From: Fidelibacterota bacterium
Lineage (GTDB): Bacteria > Pseudomonadota > Alphaproteobacteria > Rhodospirillales > Rhodospirillaceae
Assembly: GCA_947476275.1 (NCBI GenBank)
Contig: CANJPQ010000003.1
Coordinates: 133,189-197,188 of the forward strand
Length of the DNA stretch: 64,000 nucleotides
Direction of reading: 5' to 3'
Of this stretch, positions 8,002 through 16,419 are shown one piece after another (the first letter of the stretch is position 1; every line of letters begins with the position of its first letter). A program made the position numbers and the translations under genes. The notes beneath the pieces were generated by a model. It was not told where the DNA came from, did no database searches, and saw only the letters and a program-made list of their open reading frames with translations.

Positions 8002-10329
8002 ATGCAATCGAACAATAAGCTGCTTTACACGACGTCCGTGCTCGCCATTGCAATCGGCATGAGCATCGCGCTGCCGGCTTCAGCGCAACAACAATCCGCG
8101 CCACAACAGAGTGCCCAGGCCGGCGGTCTTGAGACCATCGTCGTCACCGCACAGAAGCGCGAAGAAAATCTGCAGATCGCGCCGTTGGCCGTTACCGCGT
8201 TGACGGGAGCGACCCTGCAAAAGGATCGTATCCTCTCGCTCGAAGACCTTGGTCACAGCGTGACCGGACTGTCTTTCACCGCGACATCGCCGCAGGCGCA
8301 GGAACTCAACATCCGCGGCGTGACCAACACGCGCCTCACGTCGCCCACCGCCGACCAATCGGTCAGTACCTTCGTCGACGAAGTCTATGTCGGACGGTCC
8401 GGAACTCTGAATACGAACTTTTATGATATTGAGCGGGTCGAAGTTATTCGCGGGCCGCAAGGTGTGCTGCTTGGGAAGAACGTCGCGGGCGGCGCGATTA
8501 GCGTCATTTCCTCGAAGCCGCAGTTCACTAACTCCGGCAGCGTCACTGGAACGATCGGTAACTATGGCTTGCATCAGGGCCAGGGCTACTTGACCGGTGG
8601 GCTGACCGACGGTCTCGCGGGTCGTATTTCATTCCAAGTCATCGATCACACCGGCTATGCGCGCGACCTTGCGCACAATGTCGACCTCGAGGATTTGCGT
8701 TCGGTTCAGTTGCGCGGCCAGCTTCGGTATGAGCCGAGTGGCTCCGACTTCAGAGCAAATCTTCTGGTGGAGTTTTCGCGTGATGATTCCAACGGCATCA
8801 ACCGCGTGCCTGTGACGGCCACGGGTAAGGCCGCCGGTCCGGATGCTTGGACGAAGGCGCGGAACTTGATCATCGCGCAGTATCTGCCGAAGCTGACGAT
8901 CCGGCAGAGCTTCCCTACTTGGCCGCTGTTTGCAGGCACCGCCATTCCGACTCCCCAAGATCTCTACCATCGCGGCTGGAACGGCGTGCTCAAACTGGAG
9001 AAGGATGTTCTGCCAGACGTGACGCTGTCGAGCATCACGGGTTACCGCTGGGGAAATGCCAACACTTGGTACGACCAGTCGGGTATCGGGCCGACAAACC
9101 CTTACAACGTCGATGCGCCCTTGCTGTTCTCTGAGCCGGTGTACTTCACCGAAAAGATCGCTCAGATCACGGAGGAAGCGCGACTCACCTCCAACTACGG
9201 CAAGGACAGCCTGTTCGACTGGATCTTGGGCGCCTTCTACCTCAAGAGCCGCGTCAGCCAATACAATCGGTATTGGGGTGAAACAAAGTATCTCCCCACG
9301 CTGAGCGGCGAATCCAACTGGGACGACAAGGGCAAGACGGAAAGCTACGCTGCCTTCGCCAAGGTCGGTTTCAAGATCATCGACGACGTCAAGATCGACG
9401 CCGGCGTGCGCTATACGCACGACAAGAAGTATGGCGTGCAGATCGGCAAGGCGATTTCGCGCGGTAGCCGCTTCGATCCCAACGACACTGCGGCGCTCAC
9501 GCCTCTCGGACTGCCGCCGGGGACGAATATCTTCAATGCGCCGTATAGTGCGAGCTGGTCGAAGGTGACACCGCAGTTCACCGCGAACTACACGCCGACG
9601 GAAGATTTGATGGCGTACGCCACCGTCTCGTTTGGCTTCAAGGGCGGCGGCTTCCAGAACAGCGCGACAAATGCCGGCGGTGCATCGGCTGCCTATAACC
9701 CTGAATCCGTCACCAACTACGAAGTCGGCTTTAAGTGGGAAACCCTCAATCGGACGCTCCGCTGGAATACGGCGGTATTCAACGAGGAATATAAGAATCT
9801 GCAGGTTCAGCAGACCCTCGGATCGTGTCTGTGCAACGTCATCGGAAACGCCGCTTCTGCGACCATCCGCGGCTTCGAGACCGAACTTCAGTACGCTCCA
9901 GTACATTGGTTTAGTGCGTCGGTGTCGGCTAGCTATGTCGATCCCAAGTACAACACCTTTGTTGACAGCACCGGCGCGGTCTACACCGGCAACACCATGC
10001 AGCGTACGCCAAAGGTAATGATCACCGCTGGCGCAGAGTTCACGACTGACTTCCTCAGCTATGCGGACGCCTTGAAGATTCGCGTCAACTACAAGCATCA
10101 GGGCAAGATGTTCTGGACACCGGACAACTTCAATATGGAGGCCGGCTACGGCTTGCTCGACGGGCGGGTCACGTTCTCGCCGGAAGACAAGCCCTGGGCG
10201 ATCTCTATCTGGGGTAAGAACATCACCGCCAAGGATTACCGCACCAGCATCATCGCGATCTTAGGCACGGAGATTTCGTCCTTCGGCGCGCCGCGGACCT
10301 TCGGTGCGGATCTTTCTGTGAAGTTCTAA
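8002..10329 (+). CDS. TonB-dependent outer-membrane receptor
   Basis: 775 residues from the ATG preceded by TTGGGAGGG; an upstream in-frame ATG (7960) would extend it by 14 unlikely residues. A signal peptide ends at ALPASAQQ. The TonB-box region ETIVVTAQKREENLQ is followed by a plug domain (residues about 45-160, with VEVIRGPQGVLLGKNVAGGAI) and a beta-barrel ending in LSVKF with terminal Phe. It probably imports a bulky hydrophobic or aromatic substrate, or a siderophore, across the outer membrane. Its position at the edge of the catabolic island and the shared operator motifs favour substrate uptake for that pathway. Confidence 0.92.
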   Translation: MQSNNKLLYTTSVLAIAIGMSIALPASAQQQSAPQQSAQAGGLETIVVTAQKREENLQIAPLAVTALTGATLQKDRILSLEDLGHSVTGLSFTATSPQAQELNIRGVTNTRLTSPTADQSVSTFVDEVYVGRSGTLNTNFYDIERVEVIRGPQGVLLGKNVAGGAISVISSKPQFTNSGSVTGTIGNYGLHQGQGYLTGGLTDGLAGRISFQVIDHTGYARDLAHNVDLEDLRSVQLRGQLRYEPSGSDFRANLLVEFSRDDSNGINRVPVTATGKAAGPDAWTKARNLIIAQYLPKLTIRQSFPTWPLFAGTAIPTPQDLYHRGWNGVLKLEKDVLPDVTLSSITGYRWGNANTWYDQSGIGPTNPYNVDAPLLFSEPVYFTEKIAQITEEARLTSNYGKDSLFDWILGAFYLKSRVSQYNRYWGETKYLPTLSGESNWDDKGKTESYAAFAKVGFKIIDDVKIDAGVRYTHDKKYGVQIGKAISRGSRFDPNDTAALTPLGLPPGTNIFNAPYSASWSKVTPQFTANYTPTEDLMAYATVSFGFKGGGFQNSATNAGGASAAYNPESVTNYEVGFKWETLNRTLRWNTAVFNEEYKNLQVQQTLGSCLCNVIGNAASATIRGFETELQYAPVHWFSASVSASYVDPKYNTFVDSTGAVYTGNTMQRTPKVMITAGAEFTTDFLSYADALKIRVNYKHQGKMFWTPDNFNMEAGYGLLDGRVTFSPEDKPWAISIWGKNITAKDYRTSIIAILGTEISSFGAPRTFGADLSVKF

Positions 10330-10349
10330 CCGTCATTCGACCACATCGG

Positions 10350-10380
10350 ATTGGCTGAGTGGGTTTCCCACTCAGCCAAT
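10350..10380 (+). terminator. Strong hairpin after the TonB receptor
   Basis: A perfect 14-bp stem with a TTT loop starts 20 bases after the receptor stop codon. There is no long T-run after it, so it may also act as an mRNA-stabilising or attenuating structure between the receptor and the following SDR gene. Confidence 0.75.
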
Positions 10381-10407
10381 CTCATTTCAGGGACACGAGG
10401 AAAGACT

Positions 10408-11286
10408 ATGGTCCCCCAAAGCGGCTTGTCCGATCGCGTGATCATCGTGACTGGCGCGGGCAAGGGGCTTGGGCGGGCCTATGCACTCCAGCTTGCCGCG
10501 GCCGGCGCCGCCGTGGTGGTGAACAACCGCTGGAGCGACCGTAAGCAACCATCGAGTGCCGATGCCGTCGCCGCCGAAATCCGCGCCGCAGGCGGCCGGG
10601 CCGTGACGTCCTACGCCCCCGCGGAAGACCCGTCCTCCGGCGACGACATGGTGCGTCTTGCGCTGGACGCGTTCGGACGGCTCGATGGCGTGATCGCCAA
10701 TGCCGGCGTGCCGGAAGCTGCGTCCTTCGGGCGTCAGACCCTGGAAGAATTCCACGGCGTATTCGACATCAACTTCCTCGGCACGCTGCACGTGTTGCAT
10801 GCGGCGTGGAAGGTCATGGTTGCGCAGAAGTACGGGCGCGTGGTGGTGAGCACCTCGTCGGCCGGTTTGCACGGCAACCGCGGCATGCCGGCGTATTCTG
10901 CGTCCAAGGCGGCGTTGATCGGTTTGATGCACGCCCTTGCGCTGGAAGGCGAGCGCGCCGATCTAAAGGCGAACGCCATTGCCCCTTATGCGGCGACGCC
11001 GATGACCGACAAATACATCACGCCCGACCTGGCCAAACGCATGGCACCGGAAGCAGTCGCGCCACTGGCGGCCTGGTTGATGAGTGAAGCGTGCAATCTC
11101 ACTGGGCAGACGTTCGTCGCCGGGTCCGGCAGTGTCCGCTGCGCCTGGATGGTCGAGGGTACGTCCTATCCCCTCGGCGACGATGCGGGGGCGGCGTCAC
11201 AGGCGGCAGCCGGAAAGGCGCCACCGGGCACGTTCGCGCATGCTAACGATGCATTTCAACATTTCCTGAGCCAAGCGGCAGGTTGA
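10408..11286 (+). CDS. SDR-family dehydrogenase, MFE-2 (hydroxyacyl-CoA dehydrogenase)-like
   Basis: 292 residues from the ATG after ACACGAGGAAAG. Motifs are TGAGKGLGRAYA, IANAG, a serine in STSSAG and YSASK. The extended cofactor motif and AYALQLAAAGAAVVVNN recall the dehydrogenase unit of peroxisomal multifunctional enzyme 2, which oxidises 3-hydroxyacyl-CoA esters. That would suit a beta-oxidation-like pathway supplied by the acyl-CoA ligases and thiolases nearby, but the substrate is inferred. The carotenoid-oxygenase gene starts four bases after its stop, so the two are co-transcribed. Confidence 0.85.
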   Translation: MVPQSGLSDRVIIVTGAGKGLGRAYALQLAAAGAAVVVNNRWSDRKQPSSADAVAAEIRAAGGRAVTSYAPAEDPSSGDDMVRLALDAFGRLDGVIANAGVPEAASFGRQTLEEFHGVFDINFLGTLHVLHAAWKVMVAQKYGRVVVSTSSAGLHGNRGMPAYSASKAALIGLMHALALEGERADLKANAIAPYAATPMTDKYITPDLAKRMAPEAVAPLAAWLMSEACNLTGQTFVAGSGSVRCAWMVEGTSYPLGDDAGAASQAAAGKAPPGTFAHANDAFQHFLSQAAG

Positions 11287-11290
11287 AGCC

Positions 11291-12760
11291 ATGAAGATCA
11301 CCCGCCAATCGCCCGTGCGCCGTTCGTTGCGGCCGAGCAATTTGCCCTATCTTTCCGGTGCGTGGACGCCGGTCGCCGACGAGGTTGATGCGGAAGACCT
11401 TGAGGTCGTCAGCGGCGCGATCCCGCAGGATCTCGACGGCACGTATTTCCGCAACGCGCAGAATCAATTGCATGAGCCGGCGGGACGGTTCCATCCGTTC
11501 GACGGCGACGGCATGATTCATGCGATCACCTTCCGCGACGGCAAGGCGCGCTATCGCAACCGCTGGGTCCGCACCCAAGGCTTCAACGAAGAGCAAGTGG
11601 CGGGACGCTCGCTGTTTGGGGGGCTGATGGAGCCGCCGGGCCTGGCGCAACGGCGCACGCGCTGTGTCTACCCGGGGCTGAAAGACGCCTCGTCCACCGA
11701 TGTGGTGGTGCACGCCGGCAAGGTGCTCTCGACGTATTATCAGTGCGGCGAAGCCTATCGGCTCGATCCGGACACACTTGAAACGCTGGGCATCGATGCG
11801 TGGACGCCGCTCGATGGCGTGTCTGCGCACCCGAAGGTCGATGAGCACACCGGCGAGCTGTTGTTCTTCAACTACTCGCTGCGCGCACCCTATATGCACT
11901 ACGGCGTGGTCGATAAGACCAATCACCTGGTGCACTACATTCCCGTGGAACTGCCGGGGCCGCGTCTGCCCCACGACATGACGTTCACGCAGAACTACGC
12001 GATCATGGCGGACCTGCCGGTGTTCTGGGATCCGGAGCTCTTGAAGAAAGACGTCTACGCGGTGCGCTTCTTCAAGAAGCAGAACACGCGTTTTGCGATC
12101 GTGCCGCGCCGCGGCAGCCCCGATCAGATCAAGTGGTTCGAGGCCGCGCCGACCTACGTGCTGCATTGGCTAAACGCCTATGAGGATGGCGATGAAATTG
12201 TCCTCGACGGCTACTTCCAATCGAATCCGACGCCGCGGCCGCTGCCCGACGTACCGCCCGAACACGGGCACATGATGGCCTTCCTTGACCTGCATTCCCT
12301 GGAAGCGCGGTTGCATCGCTGGCGCTTCAATATGAAGACCGGTGAGACCAAGGAACAACGCATCGCCGAGGACATTGCCGAGTTCGGCATGATCAACCAA
12401 CGCTACGCCGGGCGGCCGTATCGCTACGCCTATAGTGCGTTGGGCAAGAAGGGCATGTTCCTGTTCACCGGCCTGGTGAAGCACGACGTGCAGACCGGCC
12501 AGAGTTGGCAGATCGATCTGCCGGCGGACGAGTACGGCAGCGAATCCCCGTTCGCGCCGCGCGTCGGCGCTAAGGACGAGGACGACGGCTACCTCGTCAC
12601 CTACACCATCAACGAGGCGACCAGTCGGTCCGAATGCCTGGTGGTCGACGCCAAGACGATGACGGAGGTGTGCCGCGTCGCGCTGCCGCACAAGCTGTGC
12701 AGCGGCACGCACTCCTGCTGGGCAAGCCGCGAGTTTATCGAGAAGGGCGTGGTCGCCTAG
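11291..12760 (+). CDS. Carotenoid oxygenase family protein (RPE65/lignostilbene dioxygenase type), copy 1
   Basis: 489 residues. The four iron-binding histidines of this non-heme Fe(II) family can be placed at H180 (SAHPKVD), H228 (PHDMTFTQNY), H292 (VLHWLNAYEDGDE) and H474 (SGTHSCW). The family cleaves C=C double bonds of carotenoids, stilbenes (lignostilbene dioxygenase) or isoeugenol with O2. No signal peptide is seen, so it is cytoplasmic. A co-linear paralogue lies at 17640-19148 with all four histidines in register. The neighbouring feruloyl-CoA-synthase-like ligase favours a phenylpropenoid or stilbenoid substrate over a carotenoid, but this is not proven. Its stop overlaps the convergent next gene by four bases. 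Confidence 0.9.
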   Translation: MKITRQSPVRRSLRPSNLPYLSGAWTPVADEVDAEDLEVVSGAIPQDLDGTYFRNAQNQLHEPAGRFHPFDGDGMIHAITFRDGKARYRNRWVRTQGFNEEQVAGRSLFGGLMEPPGLAQRRTRCVYPGLKDASSTDVVVHAGKVLSTYYQCGEAYRLDPDTLETLGIDAWTPLDGVSAHPKVDEHTGELLFFNYSLRAPYMHYGVVDKTNHLVHYIPVELPGPRLPHDMTFTQNYAIMADLPVFWDPELLKKDVYAVRFFKKQNTRFAIVPRRGSPDQIKWFEAAPTYVLHWLNAYEDGDEIVLDGYFQSNPTPRPLPDVPPEHGHMMAFLDLHSLEARLHRWRFNMKTGETKEQRIAEDIAEFGMINQRYAGRPYRYAYSALGKKGMFLFTGLVKHDVQTGQSWQIDLPADEYGSESPFAPRVGAKDEDDGYLVTYTINEATSRSECLVVDAKTMTEVCRVALPHKLCSGTHSCWASREFIEKGVVA

Positions 12761-13275
12761 ATCGCCTTCCGGTCGATCAGCTTATCGACATACGCCGGGA
12801 CCGCTTCGCCGTTCTTCATGCGGCCCGCAAGGGCTGAGTCGCAGTAGTCGCGCCACTTGGCAATCTTGTCGCCGCGGAATTCCAGGATGCCCATGTAGGG
12901 CACGGCCACACGCCCACCGGTCGTGGTGCTGTATTCGTCGACGCCTTCGACCACGATCTTGTTGTCCTTCTGGAACGCGTCAAACACGCGCCAGCGAACT
13001 TCGGCGATTGAGCTGCCGAACTTCTCCAGAAACTTCCGTGCCGCGTCCTTGCCGCTCAGCGGCGGCAGGCCAACGAGGTAGTGCCACTCGAAGTCGTCGG
13101 TGACTTTCGCAAGCACAGCATCGATGTCTTTCTTCTTCCAAGCGGCGATCAGGGAATGATAGGTGGCGAGATGGTCGGTCATGGGGGTTGCTCCGGTGGT
13201 GCAGGAGGCAATAACGGGTGAAAGGGCGGCAGCGGCGGCAAGCGTGCCGAGATTGCGGCGCGGTAGCAGAGGCAT
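12757..13275 (-). CDS. SnoaL/NTF2-like small protein with predicted export signal
   Basis: 172 residues from 13275. The first 25 residues read as a signal with twin arginines (MPLLPRRNLG) and a lipobox-like VIASC, so the product may be a Tat-exported lipoprotein. An internal ATG at 13182 (MTDHLATYHSL, with GGAGC upstream) would give a cytoplasmic protein like its paralogues. The core resembles limonene-1,2-epoxide hydrolase/SnoaL folds: a helical start with KKKDIDAVLAKVTDDFEWHY, then a GKDAARKFLEKFG helix and KIAKWRDYCD strand end. Closest by eye to the protein at 26038-26427. Its function is probably hydrolysis or isomerisation of a pathway intermediate. Confidence 0.75.
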   Translation of the reverse strand: MPLLPRRNLGTLAAAAALSPVIASCTTGATPMTDHLATYHSLIAAWKKKDIDAVLAKVTDDFEWHYLVGLPPLSGKDAARKFLEKFGSSIAEVRWRVFDAFQKDNKIVVEGVDEYSTTTGGRVAVPYMGILEFRGDKIAKWRDYCDSALAGRMKNGEAVPAYVDKLIDRKAI

Positions 13276-13286
13276 GCGGTTGCTCC

Positions 13287-15149
13287 TTAAGGCACGATGA
13301 CGGCGGGATCGGGCGTGTCGGCGTAGAGACGGCTCACGTCGGCGGCGCGGCGCTCGATCACGATGCGCCGGTTGATCGTGCCCTTGTCGGACATTTCATG
13401 AGCATTGCTGCTGGGCGGGTCCGTCAGGAACAGGCAGCGCGCGATGCGCGTCGACAGAGACGGGTTCGCTGCATTGTGGGCCCGCAAACGCTCCGTCACA
13501 AAGTCGCGGAATTTCTGGGATTGCAGCAGCTCCGCGACGTCGGCTTTGGCGTCCGCGCCCATCGCTGTGCGTAAGCCTTGCGGGTTCGGCCATGCGAGGA
13601 TGGCGAGGTTGGGCATGCTGTCGCCACAGATGACAAGGTCGAGGCAGGCGGGGTTGAAGGCCTTCAGCAGGCTCTCGCGCAGGTGCCCGCCGTAGACCCA
13701 CGCCCCGCTGGAGAGCTTGAACTCCTCCGCCAGACGCCCGGCGAAGGCGAGTCCCTTGGTGGGATCGGCGTCATCGTGGAAACGGGCGAGATCGCCGAGC
13801 TTATAGAAGCCTTCGTCGTCGAAGATTTCCTTGCCCTGCTGCAGGTAGCCCGGCGTCACCATCGGGCCCTTCACACGCACTTCGTAACGGTCGTCGTGGG
13901 GGACGAGCTTCACCGTCGCGCCCGGCACCGGCAAGCCGACGCCGATTTGGTCGGTCTCGAAGTGGATCACCATGAAGGAGGAGGTGGCTTCGGTCGCGCC
14001 GTAGCCGGACGTCATCATGATGCGCCGACCCAGGGTCTTGACCGCCGCGCCCTGGATCTTGTCGTAGACATGCTGCGGCAGACCCGCGCCGCCATAGAGC
14101 AGCAGGCGCATCTTGCTGAAGAAGGTTTCACGCAGTTTGTCGTCGCGCTCCAGCGCATCGCCCAGCATGGCGTAGGACAGCGGCACCGTGCCCCAATAGC
14201 TCACCGGAATTTCGCGCAAGTTGCGGATGGTCTCATCGAACAAGCCGGGCATGGGTTTGCCGTCATCGATGTAGAGCGTGCCCCCGTAGACCAGCACGGC
14301 GCGCAAGCCAAACGCGCCGGCGGCATGGCTCCACGGCAGCCAGTCGACCAGGTGCTCGTGCCAGCCGGCGGACTTGCCGACGGCCTGGTAGCACTGCACG
14401 ACGTTCGAGGTGAGCATGCGTTGGGTCAGCACGACTGCCTTGGGCAGGCCGGTGGACCCCGACGTGAGCATGTAGGACGCCGGCGCATCAGGATCGACGG
14501 CGGCAATCGATTTCTCTACCGCATCCGTCACCGGTGTCTTGAGAAGATCGGCATAAGCCACCGCGGGACGCGACAACTTCGTCGGATCGGCGGTGACGAT
14601 CACGGCATCGCCGAAGTCGACTTTCTCCAGCGCGTCCTTCGCCGCATCCGCATTCTCGGCAAACACGACGGCGGGCTTGGTCAGGTTGACCACATGGCGC
14701 AAACGACCGAAGTCACCGCCGAGGGCCGCGTATTGCGGGCTGATCGGCGCGGCCGGTACACCCGCAGCCCAGGCGCCGTAAGTCATCACACCGTGTGCCA
14801 CGGTGTTGGCCGAGAGGATCAGCACCGCGCGCCCCGGCGCGATCTTGCGATTCAGCAGCCACTGGGCGACGGCATCGGCTTCCCGCTTTACTTGCGCGTA
14901 GCTGGCATACTTCCAGCTGCGGTCAGCGCCTTCGCGGCGGGCGAGGTAGGGTTTGTCGCCCAAAGCCTTGGCCTGGCGCGTCAGTTCCGCTGCCATATTG
15001 GCCGCGTAAGGGTCGAGCGGTACGCGGGTGGTCAGAATGATAGTGCCATCGGTCCGCCGTTCGACGTTGAGATCGATCGGCATCATTTCGGTTTCGCGGA
15101 AAGGCGCGGTGCGCACCGCAGCGATATCGATCTCAGTCGCGCTGGACAT
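13287..15149 (-). CDS. Feruloyl-CoA synthase-like acyl-CoA ligase
   Basis: 620 residues, the usual length of feruloyl-CoA synthetases (Fcs type). AMP-binding motifs are SYMLTSGSTGLPKAVV (P-loop-like), GYGATEATS and KLGDLARFHDDADPTKGLAFAGR. The C-terminal region keeps KLSSGAWVYGGHLRE and the ending DKGTINRRIVIERR, both typical of Fcs rather than of ordinary fatty-acid ligases. Fcs activates ferulate and related hydroxycinnamates to CoA thioesters. No enoyl-CoA hydratase/aldolase (ech) or vanillin dehydrogenase is adjacent, so the real substrate may differ. It is transcribed divergently from the tandem HxlR regulator. Confidence 0.82.
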   Translation of the reverse strand: MSSATEIDIAAVRTAPFRETEMMPIDLNVERRTDGTIILTTRVPLDPYAANMAAELTRQAKALGDKPYLARREGADRSWKYASYAQVKREADAVAQWLLNRKIAPGRAVLILSANTVAHGVMTYGAWAAGVPAAPISPQYAALGGDFGRLRHVVNLTKPAVVFAENADAAKDALEKVDFGDAVIVTADPTKLSRPAVAYADLLKTPVTDAVEKSIAAVDPDAPASYMLTSGSTGLPKAVVLTQRMLTSNVVQCYQAVGKSAGWHEHLVDWLPWSHAAGAFGLRAVLVYGGTLYIDDGKPMPGLFDETIRNLREIPVSYWGTVPLSYAMLGDALERDDKLRETFFSKMRLLLYGGAGLPQHVYDKIQGAAVKTLGRRIMMTSGYGATEATSSFMVIHFETDQIGVGLPVPGATVKLVPHDDRYEVRVKGPMVTPGYLQQGKEIFDDEGFYKLGDLARFHDDADPTKGLAFAGRLAEEFKLSSGAWVYGGHLRESLLKAFNPACLDLVICGDSMPNLAILAWPNPQGLRTAMGADAKADVAELLQSQKFRDFVTERLRAHNAANPSLSTRIARCLFLTDPPSSNAHEMSDKGTINRRIVIERRAADVSRLYADTPDPAVIVP

Positions 15150-15182
15150 GAACAGTTCCGTTTTTGCGGGGAGTGCGTTCGT

Positions 15183-15290
15183 TTATGCAAGTAAAGCCTG
15201 GGCGGTCATCGGGTGCAAGCGGCGCTACGGCTTGGGTGCGGTGCAACATTCACTTGAGCGTTGCGCCACAGTCAGTCGTGTTATGCAAGC
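15183..15290. promoter_or_regulatory. Putative operators between the acyl-CoA ligase and regulator 1
   Basis: TTATGCAAGT at 15183-15192 lies near the ligase start and TTATGCAAGC at 15281-15290 lies near the regulator start, 98 bases apart. The position suggests that the regulator controls both the ligase and itself. Confidence 0.6.
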
Positions 15291-15348
15291 ATTGCTGCCA
15301 TAGGCGGAAAGTTGTTACATTTGCGCATCCTGGGAGGGAGCGCGTCGC

Positions 15349-16377
15349 GTGGGGAAGACCGTCGGCACAGCGCGTGCGCGTGCGTCCGGCGCATCGCAAC
15401 GCCGCGGCGCCAAGCGCGCCAGTCAACTGGTGCGCACCAACTCCGTCACCCGTGCGCTCAACATCATCGGCGATCGCTGGACGCTGCTGATCCTCTACTG
15501 CGCCTTCATGGGCAGCCAGCGTTTCGCTGAATTCCAACGCACCACCGGTATGGCGCGGAGCTTGCTGGCGGATCGCCTGAAGCGGTTGGTCAAGGCCGGT
15601 CTGATCCGCCGCCAGCTCTATCAACGGCGACCGGCGCGCTATGCAAACCATCTCACCGAGATGGGCGCGGACCTGTATGACGCGGCCATGATGATCGTCG
15701 CGTGGGAAAAGCATTGGCATTTCGACGCGAAGACCGAGGCGCACAACTTGCGGCACAGCGTCTGCGGCAAGAAGTTTACGCCCGACCTGCGCTGTTCCCA
15801 TTGCAAAAAGATCGTGACGGCGCGCGACGTGACGCTCAAGGAAGGGCCGGGGGCGGGGCTCGAACGGCGCCTCGGGCCGCGCGCGCAGCGGCGCTCGACC
15901 GTGAAATCGCAGCGGGGCGCAAACCAGCCGCCGATGCTCGATCGGGCAATCGAATTGCTCGGTGACCGCTGGACGTCGCACGTGGTCGCCGCGGCGTTCT
16001 ACGGGCACCGGCGTTTCAACGAGTTTCAGGATGCGCTGCGCATCGCATCGAACCTGTTGTCGGAACGTCTCGCCCGCGTGGTGGAACTGGGAATCCTCGA
16101 GAAGGTGAAATACCAATCCCGGCCGGCGCGGTTCGAGTACCGCCTGACGGATTGTGGTCATGACGTCTTTCCGCTCATCCTGGAATTGATGCGCTGGGGC
16201 GACCGGTGGCTCGATAAGGGCAAGGGCCCACCGGAAATCCTTGTTCACCTGCCGTGTAAGCGCCCGTTGGGCCCGGTGATGACCTGCGACAAATGCGGGG
16301 AGAAGGTGACCCCGGATGAGGTGGAGCGGTCGCCGGAAAGCCGACGGAAAGCCGCTGGAAGTCACTTGCATAAGTGA
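15349..16377 (+). CDS. Tandem HxlR-type winged-helix regulator with two HCCC motifs (regulator 1)
   Basis: 342 residues from a GTG preceded by GGGAGGGA. Two HxlR-like winged-helix domains occupy about residues 28-125 (ALNIIGDRWTLLILYCAF) and 196-290 (AIELLGDRWTSHVVAAAF). Each ends in a Trp-rich helix and is followed by H-x2-C-x9-C-x2-C: H136, C139, C149, C152 and H300, C303, C313, C316. Ordinary HxlR proteins are about 110-140 residues and have one domain and no such motif. I infer an internal duplication of a winged-helix plus putative zinc-site module. Operator-like motifs flank the gene on both sides, and the 3' end of the gene itself contains one. Confidence 0.85.
   Translation: MGKTVGTARARASGASQRRGAKRASQLVRTNSVTRALNIIGDRWTLLILYCAFMGSQRFAEFQRTTGMARSLLADRLKRLVKAGLIRRQLYQRRPARYANHLTEMGADLYDAAMMIVAWEKHWHFDAKTEAHNLRHSVCGKKFTPDLRCSHCKKIVTARDVTLKEGPGAGLERRLGPRAQRRSTVKSQRGANQPPMLDRAIELLGDRWTSHVVAAAFYGHRRFNEFQDALRIASNLLSERLARVVELGILEKVKYQSRPARFEYRLTDCGHDVFPLILELMRWGDRWLDKGKGPPEILVHLPCKRPLGPVMTCDKCGEKVTPDEVERSPESRRKAAGSHLHK
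16364..16373 (-). promoter_or_regulatory. Putative operator ahead of the thiolase
   Basis: ACTTGCATAA, the exact reverse complement of TTATGCAAGT, overlaps the last codons of regulator 1. It is flanked so that CACTT and AAGTG form an inverted repeat around GCAT (16363-16376). It sits about 50 bases before the thiolase ATG at 16420. Confidence 0.55.
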
Positions 16378-16419
16378 ACTGTTGTTCCTAGTCTACGGCC
16401 TGGAACACCAGGGCCCGCT

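Noticed and set aside
8629-10098. 489-codon minus-strand ORF within the TonB receptor gene
   Set aside because: Antisense shadow; the plus strand encodes a complete receptor with all expected domains.
13578-15194. 538-codon plus-strand ORF opposite the Fcs-like ligase
   Set aside because: It is the antisense shadow of a well-supported ligase in GC-rich DNA; no family motif and an implausible His/Arg/Gly-rich composition.
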